Below are positions 39,407 to 45,496 of a stretch of 62,518 nucleotides of DNA, piece after piece (position 1 is the first letter of the stretch; every line of letters begins with the position of its first letter). The position numbers were made by a program, and so were the translations under genes. The notes beneath the pieces were generated by a model. It made no database searches and was not told the origin of the DNA. It was given only the letters and a program-made list of their open reading frames with translations. Origin of the DNA: a virus; IMG/VR virus record IMGVR_UViG_3300048928_000663, positions 1 through 62,518 of that record. The stretch is one strand, 5' to 3'.

Positions 39407-39754
39407 ATGAACCAGCTCGAACTGGGCATTGCGCCGTTCGCGCCGCCACCCGCAGCGCTGCCGCCACCGCCGCCCTACATCGTCAGCCTGCGCGAGTGCG
39501 AGCTGGCGGCGCCCGCGCGCATCAAGATCGAAGCGCGCTTTTGCAAGACCTTGGAGGCGCGCCTGGGCGAGCCGAACCAGGTCGCGGCCATGCTGGCGCA
39601 GCTGCAGGACGCAGAGTTTCAGGAGCGCCCGTTGACGCCCGACGAGAAGGATATGGGCGCGCGCTGGCAGCTGGCCTACGCTGCGGCGCGGCAGGCGGCG
39701 CTGCAAGACCTCGATGCGATCACGGGGGCCTGGTTCGATGTGCGCGTGACGTGA
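39407..39754 (+). CDS. Hypothetical protein
   Basis: A 115-residue protein with GGAGA just before ATG 39407. After a Pro-rich N-terminus (PFAPPPAALPPPPPY) the rest is helical (FCKTLEARLGEPNQVAAMLA). It is the first gene of a plus-strand cluster ending with the ligase-like gene. No family was recognised. Confidence 0.72.
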   Translation: MNQLELGIAPFAPPPAALPPPPPYIVSLRECELAAPARIKIEARFCKTLEARLGEPNQVAAMLAQLQDAEFQERPLTPDEKDMGARWQLAYAAARQAALQDLDAITGAWFDVRVT

Positions 39755-40260
39755 GCCGCACGGCCATCGAGCCATGGTTTGCGCCGGGCAGCGGCTGGTA
39801 CGTGCCTGCGGCGTGCGCGCCGGGCAGCTTGAAGGACATAGAGGACCGCAACCGCGCCGCGTTCAGGTGCGTTGTGTTCCTGCTGCGCGACCACGCTGGC
39901 ACGCCGATGGAGCCGGACAGCATCATGGCGGCGCTGCGCTACGACGGCGCGTTGGTGTGCGAGCGGTCGCGGACGGTGGACGACGGATGGGACGCGGGTC
40001 TGTTCTCGCCGCCGGCCATGTCCAACGTCTACCTGCAGCTGTGGAACGTGCGGTTGGTGCGCCTCAAGGGCTACATCAGGCAGTACCAGGGCGTGGCCTG
40101 GGATCGCAAGCGCGAACGACAGGTGCGGCAGACGTGGCTGTGCGTGCCGGATGCCGAGACAGGCCTGCGCGTGGTCAACCAGATGCCGCGCCCGTCCAAT
40201 CGCGCTGCGTTCGCCAGCACCTTCGCGCCTGTGCTGAACCCGACAGCGGGCAGAGCGTGA
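39751..40260 (+). CDS. Hypothetical protein
   Basis: A 169-residue protein from GTG 39751, overlapping the previous stop. It contains WFAPGSGWYVPAACAPGSLK, a strand-rich core and VERSRTVDDGWDAGLFSPP-like positions; the C-terminus is basic and rich in Arg/Trp. No family was recognised. Confidence 0.7.
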   Translation: MSRTAIEPWFAPGSGWYVPAACAPGSLKDIEDRNRAAFRCVVFLLRDHAGTPMEPDSIMAALRYDGALVCERSRTVDDGWDAGLFSPPAMSNVYLQLWNVRLVRLKGYIRQYQGVAWDRKRERQVRQTWLCVPDAETGLRVVNQMPRPSNRAAFASTFAPVLNPTAGRA

Positions 40261-40493
40261 TCGAGCCGCCGCCGCACACCTTCGTCGGCGAGCGCGACCC
40301 ATTCGCGGATCTGCTGGTCCTGACGGCCGAAGTGCAGGCCTGGGCCGGGCGCGTTGCCTGGCTGCTGGCCGCCGCCGGCGGGGCCGTGCCGGACGATCTG
40401 CAGCGCCTGCTGGCCGGCCAGCCGCTGACCCGCTACCGCTGGCTCTGGCTGCTGCACGCCGTGCAGTGCCCACGGCCGCTATGTCCCTTCTGA
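40257..40493 (+). CDS. Small helical hypothetical protein
   Basis: A 78-residue protein from GTG 40257 (GTGA overlap). Mostly helical (AEVQAWAGRVAWLLAAAGGA) with several Trp. Not recognised. Confidence 0.65.
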   Translation: MIEPPPHTFVGERDPFADLLVLTAEVQAWAGRVAWLLAAAGGAVPDDLQRLLAGQPLTRYRWLWLLHAVQCPRPLCPF

Positions 40494-40513
40494 CCCTGAC
40501 GTAGGATGACTCC

Positions 40514-41176
40514 ATGTGCAATCGGTACAACACGCCGGACCTGGCCGCCATCGAGCGCGAGTGGCACATCGGCCGGCAGAACCCGAACCGCTGGTGGGAG
40601 CAGTTCGTATTCCCTCGCGCGCAGGGGCCGTTCATCCGCCGCGCGCGCGACGACAGCGGCTACTCGCGCGAGCTGGTGGTTGGCCGGTGGGGCCTCATCC
40701 CCTGGTTCGCCAAGACGGCGGACATCACGTACAGCACGAACAACGCGCGCAGTGAGGAACTGGCGGGCAAGGCCACTTACAAGCAGCCGTGGGCCCGCGG
40801 CCAGCGGTGCATCATCCCCGCCGACACCTTCGATGAGCCGAACTGGGAGACGGGCAAGAACGTCTGGTATCGCTTCCATCGCGCGGACGGCCGCCCGTGG
40901 AGCCTGGCCGGCCTGTGGAATGCCTGGACGGACAAGGCGACGGGTGAGGTGCACGAGAGCTACACCATGCTGACGATCAACGCCGACCAGCATCCGCTGA
41001 TGCGCCGCATGCACAAGCCGGACCCCAAGCTGCCGCCGGACCAGCAGGACAAGCGCAGCGTGATCCCGATCGCACCCGACGACGTGGATCAATGGCTGGC
41101 CGGCACTGGAGCGGAGGCCGCGCAGTTGCTGCGGCTGGCGCCCGTGGAGGTATTCGACGCGAGGGCGATGTCATGA
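40514..41176 (+). CDS. SRAP (YedK/HMCES) abasic-site protein
   Basis: A 220-residue SOS-response-associated peptidase. Catalytic residues are present: Cys2 at the very N-terminus (MCNRY), Asn77 (NNARSE), Glu108 (DTFDEPN) and His160 (NADQHPLMRRM). This family forms a thiazolidine crosslink between Cys2 and abasic sites in single-stranded DNA, shielding them. In this phage it may protect replicating DNA after base excision, consistent with the HhH glycosylase-like gene at 25847. Confidence 0.92.
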   Translation: MCNRYNTPDLAAIEREWHIGRQNPNRWWEQFVFPRAQGPFIRRARDDSGYSRELVVGRWGLIPWFAKTADITYSTNNARSEELAGKATYKQPWARGQRCIIPADTFDEPNWETGKNVWYRFHRADGRPWSLAGLWNAWTDKATGEVHESYTMLTINADQHPLMRRMHKPDPKLPPDQQDKRSVIPIAPDDVDQWLAGTGAEAAQLLRLAPVEVFDARAMS

Positions 41177-41787
41177 CAGACGTGGAAGCGAGAACCCGCC
41201 AGCTGGCCACCGAGGTGGGGGCCGAGGAAGGACGCCATGTGGTCGACGGCGCAGACCTGGTTTCTGTGGCCGCCGGGTGGTTCACCAACAAGTGCGCCCA
41301 CGCTGCGGACTCTGGCGGCCTGCTGCCTGAGATGACTTTCGCGCTGGTGAACGCGATGGAAGGATGGGGCACGCCGGCGCAGCAGCGCTTCGCAGGTGTC
41401 CTGGCCAAGCTCTGCGCCGAAATCGCGGCCCAGCACCCTGGCGCGCCGGGCGATGCGGTCCGCGACGCATTCCTGTGGACGGGCTGGTGCCACGACGGTC
41501 TGCACGGCAGCGGCACCATGCTGCACGTGCGCGTCAACGGCCAGGGCGCGCCCGAGGTCGGCGAGCGCAAGGCGCTGGAACGGGCCTTCGGCCGGGTGTT
41601 GCTGCGCGAGTTGGTGACGCCCGAGGCAGTCGATGAGGCCTACAAGGCGGCCCGCAGGGCTGGCCCAGAAACGTTCTGGGCGCGGCGCTGGAAGATGGCT
41701 CGCAGTGCGGCGCTGGCTGAGGTGTTCCCGGAGGGCCAGCCGGCGCGCACGCAACTGCGCACAGCGTTCAGTTACAGCCCCTGGTAG
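41173..41787 (+). CDS. Hypothetical protein in repair cluster
   Basis: A 204-residue protein overlapping the SRAP stop by 4 bases, so cotranslated. Helical, with AAGWFTNKCAHAADSGGLLP, FLWTGWCHDGLHGSGTMLH and a basic C-terminus. No family was recognised. Being between SRAP and ligase-like genes suggests a DNA-repair role, by position only. Confidence 0.7.
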   Translation: MTDVEARTRQLATEVGAEEGRHVVDGADLVSVAAGWFTNKCAHAADSGGLLPEMTFALVNAMEGWGTPAQQRFAGVLAKLCAEIAAQHPGAPGDAVRDAFLWTGWCHDGLHGSGTMLHVRVNGQGAPEVGERKALERAFGRVLLRELVTPEAVDEAYKAARRAGPETFWARRWKMARSAALAEVFPEGQPARTQLRTAFSYSPW

Positions 41788-41796
41788 CTGGGGAGG

Positions 41797-42429
41797 GTGG
41801 TGCAAGCCCCGAGCCTCGCCGAACTGCAGCCGATGCTGCTGACCGAGCGCAAGACGCCGTTCAGCGACCCGGGCTGGTCCTACGAACTGAAGTTCGACGG
41901 GTATCGCCTCATGGTCGAGGTCGACGCCGGCGCGGTGGCGCTGAAGTCTCGGGGCGGCGCCGATGCGACACGATGGTTCCCCGAGGTGGTCGCGGGCCTG
42001 TCGGCGCTGCGCGGAGGCCGCCACGTGCTGGATGGCGAGGTGTGCGTGCTGGATGACCTGGGCCGCGCTGACTTCGACCAGCTGCACGCCCGCGCGATGC
42101 GGCGGAAGTGGTTCAAGGGCGCGCCGCCCGTGGTGTTCTGCGCCTTCGACGCGATGGTGATCAACGGCCGCGACATCATGGCGAAGCCGCTGGTCGCCAG
42201 GAAGGCCGCGCTGCGCCGCCTGTTGACGCCGGCGCCGGCCCAGGTGCTCTACGTGGCCGGGATCAAGGGCGAGGGTGCCGCGCTCTACGAACAGGCGGTC
42301 GCGCTGCGGCTGGAAGGCATTGTGGCGAAGCGCGAGGGCTCGCCCTACGTGCCCGGCGTGCGGTCTGATGACTGGGTGAAGATCAAGCGGCCGGGCGCCA
42401 CGCCGGCCCAACGCTTCACACGCGCCTGA
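41797..42429 (+). CDS. ATP-dependent DNA ligase, catalytic domain only
   Basis: A 210-residue LigD-type nucleotidyltransferase domain. Motif I is ELKFDGYR (Lys32), motif III HVLDGEVCV (Glu81), motif IIIa FCAFDAMVI, motif IV EGIVAKREGSPY and motif V WVKIK. The OB-fold domain usual in DNA ligases is missing, so it is shorter than typical enzymes. It could seal nicks with a partner, or only transfer AMP. The start is GTG 41797 or GTG 41800. Confidence 0.88.
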   Translation: MVQAPSLAELQPMLLTERKTPFSDPGWSYELKFDGYRLMVEVDAGAVALKSRGGADATRWFPEVVAGLSALRGGRHVLDGEVCVLDDLGRADFDQLHARAMRRKWFKGAPPVVFCAFDAMVINGRDIMAKPLVARKAALRRLLTPAPAQVLYVAGIKGEGAALYEQAVALRLEGIVAKREGSPYVPGVRSDDWVKIKRPGATPAQRFTRA

Positions 42430-42436
42430 CGCGCGC

Positions 42437-43033
42437 CTATGCGGGCCTGCGCTTGCGCATGCCGATCATCCCGATCAAGCCCGCGCCGAGCAGGGCGATG
42501 CTGCCAGGCTCTGGCACATCGTTGATGGCCGCCTCCCAGTAGCCGGTGAAGACCGGGCGGTTGTCGATGGTGGTCGGCCCGTTGTCCGAGTTCAGGTATC
42601 CGCTCCACAGTCCCGTGCCGTCCGAACTCATGAAAAAGTCGTCGTAGGTGCCGTTGACCAGAAACGAGCCATCAAGCCAGCTGGTCGCGGTGAAAGAGCC
42701 TTCGATCCGGCAGTAGTAGTCGGACACGCAGGCTTGCTCGGCCAGGTCGATGTAGCCGAAGTTGCCCGGCCCGTTGAACGCCTGGAAGTTCGAGTTCTGG
42801 TAGGCCTGCTTGTCGTAGAAGCCGGGATGCAGGGTGTACGTCGTCACCGAGATGCTGGCGGTGCTGGCCGCCAGTTCGACGGTGATTCCTTCGACCAGGC
42901 TGGCGGGCGCAGGCCCGGGGCAGGCTGCGGACCCGTTGGCGCATGCAGTACTGGTCAGCTTGAACGTGTAGACGGTGCCTGCGCTGGCGGCGGTGCAGGC
43001 GGCCAAGAGCGCGGCTGCAGCGAGTTTCTTCAT
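42437..43033 (-). CDS. Secreted PEP-CTERM protein
   Basis: A 198-residue protein with an N-terminal signal peptide (KKLAAAALLAACTAASAGTV) and, at the C-terminus, the PEP-CTERM sorting tail: VPEPGSIALLGAGLIGMIGM followed by a basic RKRR. PEP-CTERM proteins are sorted by exosortase in exopolysaccharide-forming Gram-negative bacteria. The mature part is beta-rich with six Cys. A phage copy could remodel the host surface. AAGG precedes ATG 43033. It stands alone on the minus strand beside the ligase-like gene. Confidence 0.9.
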   Translation of the reverse strand: MKKLAAAALLAACTAASAGTVYTFKLTSTACANGSAACPGPAPASLVEGITVELAASTASISVTTYTLHPGFYDKQAYQNSNFQAFNGPGNFGYIDLAEQACVSDYYCRIEGSFTATSWLDGSFLVNGTYDDFFMSSDGTGLWSGYLNSDNGPTTIDNRPVFTGYWEAAINDVPEPGSIALLGAGLIGMIGMRKRRPA

Positions 43034-43146
43034 CCTTGGATTTCCCCTCATATCCGGCAACAGGCCTGCCGTGTGGCATGGTGATCTGTTGCGGAATGTA
43101 AACGACCGGCCTGGGGTGGTCCACCGCGGGGGAACGAGGGGGCGGC

Positions 43147-43311
43147 CTACTGGCGCAGCAGCGGCGGCTCGCGGAAGACCAACGACAGCACCAGCGACAC
43201 GATCAGCAGCATGTAGCCGAACTCCAGCAGGCCGCGCAGGCCCAGCAGCGTGCCCAGCACCTCCATGGCGAGGCCGGCGCCGGCCAGGGTCATGAACGGG
43301 CGGGACTTCAT
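43147..43311 (-). CDS. Small membrane protein
   Basis: A 54-residue protein with two hydrophobic segments, about residues 6-27 (FMTLAGAGLAMEVLGTLLG) and 29-46 (LEFGYMLLIVSLVLSLVF). It overlaps the upstream gene by 4 bases. A holin-like role is possible but not demonstrated. Confidence 0.66.
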   Translation of the reverse strand: MKSRPFMTLAGAGLAMEVLGTLLGLRGLLEFGYMLLIVSLVLSLVFREPPLLRQ

Positions 43312-43592
43312 GGGCGCTGGCCCTGCTTGGCGGCCTCGATCGCCGCACTCTGCAGGTTCTGCATCTCGGTCTCGCGCTGCCTGCGCTGTGCGCGCAGGTC
43401 ACGCTCGCGCGCGCAGTCCGCCACCACGCGCTGGAAATCGGGGCCTACGGCGTGGCCGTTCGTTATGCCGGCGAAATGCGCCAGTACCCAGTCGGGCCGG
43501 TCGCGGGCCACGTACAGGCGCCCGGTCTGCGCTCGCACGATCATCACGATGTAGTGCGGGATGACTCGAAGGAACGACAGCAGGCCTCTCAT
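43308..43592 (-). CDS. Hypothetical protein
   Basis: A 94-residue protein. A hydrophobic N-terminus (LLSFLRVIPHYIVMIVRAQ) is followed by a charged coiled-coil C-terminus (CARERDLRAQRRQRETEMQN). It resembles a small i-spanin-like layout, without support from neighbouring lysis genes. Confidence 0.66.
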   Translation of the reverse strand: MRGLLSFLRVIPHYIVMIVRAQTGRLYVARDRPDWVLAHFAGITNGHAVGPDFQRVVADCARERDLRAQRRQRETEMQNLQSAAIEAAKQGQRP

Positions 43593-43759
43593 GGCTTGGC
43601 CTTCCAGCTGACCACCAGTTCAGCCAGCGCCACCAGCAGCGAGGCGACCACCAACGCGGCGCCCAGAAGCCCCAGGCTGCGCATGCCCAGGGGGGCGCCC
43701 ATCAGTCCCACGCTGGTGCCGATCACCGTTCGGATGAGGTGCGCTCTGAGGTCGTACAT
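43589..43759 (-). CDS. Small membrane protein
   Basis: A 56-residue protein with two likely membrane segments (IRTVIGTSVGLMGAPLGM and LGLLGAALVVASLLVALAEL). Together with the 43147 gene and the 43308 gene it forms a small-membrane-protein cluster. Function unknown. Confidence 0.64.
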   Translation of the reverse strand: MYDLRAHLIRTVIGTSVGLMGAPLGMRSLGLLGAALVVASLLVALAELVVSWKAKP

Positions 43760-44421
43760 CACGCTTCAGGCCCCGTGACCATGCCCAGCATCGCGGCCAT
43801 CGCCTTGCCGTGCACGCCCGCCGCCTCGCGGGTTGCGTACAGCATTCGGCGCTCCAGGGCGCGCAGCAGGTTGTCGCGCGCGTATCCCGGGGCGGCGCCG
43901 GCGTTGCCGAGCATGGCGTAACCATCGCTCCAGGGGCTGGCCGCCCACACTTCGCCTTCGGCTGGCAACGTGGTCAGCGGAGCATCGATCTCCACGCCGA
44001 AGATGCGGATGCTGGCCGGCTTGACGCGCATGATGCTGCCCACCGCCACCATGTGCAGGGCTTCACGGGCCGCGACATCGCGCCATTCGTCGTTGACGTG
44101 CGCCTGCACGCCGCGGCCGTCCGCAATGGCGTGCAGCACATCGCCCTGGGGGTGTGGTGTGGCCGGCGACGCCGATACTTCGGCATCGGTCACTAGGTCG
44201 TGCGGGTGGCTTTCCCCCGGGTTGCCGGCGTTGACGCGACCGGTGTCCCTCCAGACGTGCTCTGCATCAACATTGCTCGCGGCGGCGTGCCCGCCGACAT
44301 AGGCGTAGTACTGCGCCAGCCCGTACTTTTGGTGCTGGTCCATTGCGGTCACGGTCATACCGTCACGGCGCACGTAGCGCTTGCCGATGACGATTGGAAG
44401 GGTCAGGGTAGGGCTGTTCAT
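43759..44421 (-). CDS. Hypothetical protein
   Basis: A 220-residue protein. Its start (PIVIGKRYVRRDGMTVTAM) is a motif shared by many phage early proteins, and residues 80-140 are polar. It shares one base with the downstream start (TGATG). No domain was recognised. Confidence 0.68.
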   Translation of the reverse strand: MNSPTLTLPIVIGKRYVRRDGMTVTAMDQHQKYGLAQYYAYVGGHAAASNVDAEHVWRDTGRVNAGNPGESHPHDLVTDAEVSASPATPHPQGDVLHAIADGRGVQAHVNDEWRDVAAREALHMVAVGSIMRVKPASIRIFGVEIDAPLTTLPAEGEVWAASPWSDGYAMLGNAGAAPGYARDNLLRALERRMLYATREAAGVHGKAMAAMLGMVTGPEA

Positions 44422-44540
44422 GGTGCGATGCGGTTGCGCAGCGTCCGGAGCCGGCGCATGTTGAGGTGGGGATAGCGCGCGCACCAGGCGGTGCTGCGTT
44501 GGAAGGCGCGCGAGGCGCGCAGGGCGGTGGCGAGGGTCAT
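44418..44540 (-). CDS. Very small basic protein
   Basis: A 40-residue Arg-rich protein (RASRAFQRSTAWCARYPHLN then MRRLRTLRNRIAP). It overlaps neighbours by 4 bases on both sides, the main reason to accept it. Confidence 0.58.
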   Translation of the reverse strand: MTLATALRASRAFQRSTAWCARYPHLNMRRLRTLRNRIAP

Positions 44541-44761
44541 ACGCGCTGCCGCAGCGCGTTGAGGTCGATCGCCTTCAGCAGCAGGTCGCGGTGCTCGACC
44601 AGCTCGATGGATTCGGCGACCAGCCGGTCCAGCATGTCGCGAGCGCACATCGGGCACGACATCAGGGCGGGTTCTTGGCCCAGCGCCTTCACGCGGTCTG
44701 CGTCGAAGGCGAAGCGCAGGTTGTGCTTGGTGCACAGGATCGTCTGCAGCGAGTTGCTCAT
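44537..44761 (-). CDS. Small Cys-containing protein
   Basis: A 74-residue protein with CTKHNLRFAF and CPMCARD, a partial zinc site, then a helical C-terminus (LDRLVAESIELVEHRDLLLK). It overlaps its neighbours by 4 bases. Confidence 0.66.
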   Translation of the reverse strand: MSNSLQTILCTKHNLRFAFDADRVKALGQEPALMSCPMCARDMLDRLVAESIELVEHRDLLLKAIDLNALRQRV

Positions 44762-44979
44762 AGCGTGGGGTCTCGGCGGAGTTCGGTGTGGCGCTTGGCT
44801 GCGTCGATGAAGACCTGGGCGGCGGCGATGTAGGTGTCCAGATGGCGGTGGCTTCGCACGTCGGGCGCCTGGGCGTGCTCCAGCATGCGAGCCGCATGCC
44901 GCAGGACTTCCTTGCGGTGGGCCATGCCATCCTCCGGTGGCGCGGGCGGCGTGGGCGAGAAGAAGCGGCCGCCCCTCAT
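44758..44979 (-). CDS. Small hypothetical protein
   Basis: A 73-residue protein. ATG 44979 was chosen because it overlaps the upstream stop (ATGA), as every other gene here does; ATG 44925 or an upstream ATG 45012 are alternatives. The body is helical (KEVLRHAARMLEHAQAPDV). Confidence 0.6.
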   Translation of the reverse strand: MRGGRFFSPTPPAPPEDGMAHRKEVLRHAARMLEHAQAPDVRSHRHLDTYIAAAQVFIDAAKRHTELRRDPTL

Positions 44980-45218
44980 TTGCGAGGCCTCCCGCGCGTC
45001 TCGTCCTTCCACTGGGCCTTGCGGCGATCGCGGCCGAAGAACGGCGGCTCAGCGGCATTTGTCTGGATGCGCATCGGCTCGCCGTGCGCGGCGCCGACAG
45101 TCGGAGGCGCCAGTGCGAGGGCCGAGGCGGCCGCCAGAGCAAGGGTGTAGCGCGCTCTGGTGTTGCTGCGCGTGCCGCCCACGTGCACGGTGATGGTCAG
45201 ATCGTGAGCGCGGGTCAT
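44976..45218 (-). CDS. Small hypothetical protein
   Basis: An 80-residue protein with a short strand-rich start (DLTITVHVGGTRSNTRARYT), a hydrophobic Ala-rich stretch (LALAAASALALAPPTVGAA) that may be a membrane helix, and a basic C-terminus. Confidence 0.6.
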   Translation of the reverse strand: MTRAHDLTITVHVGGTRSNTRARYTLALAAASALALAPPTVGAAHGEPMRIQTNAAEPPFFGRDRRKAQWKDETRGRPRK

Positions 45219-45496
45219 GGTGCGAGCACTGCCTTCTCGACCGCGTGCAGGTCGTTGGCCGCGCCCAGGGCTGTCTCGACGTTGCTGCTGGCATTGGCAA
45301 GGCCCCAAGTCAGCGCGTGCATGACGTTGGCCGACTTGGTGACCATGCTGTCGCCGTAGCCCATGACCTGCTCGGCCCGGTCGCACGCCTCGCGCATGGT
45401 CCTGATGGCATGCCGCAGTGCGGCGGTCGCGCGCTCCTGCTGGCCCTTGATCATCGCCGCATCGGCGGCGCGGGGAGGGGAGGTGTTGGTGGTCAT
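45215..45496 (-). CDS. Helical hypothetical protein
   Basis: A 93-residue protein predicted to be almost entirely helical (MIKGQQERATAALRHAIRTM then VETALGAANDLHAVEKAVLA). It is coupled to the methyltransferase by a 4-base overlap. No family was recognised. Confidence 0.64.
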   Translation of the reverse strand: MTTNTSPPRAADAAMIKGQQERATAALRHAIRTMREACDRAEQVMGYGDSMVTKSANVMHALTWGLANASSNVETALGAANDLHAVEKAVLAP

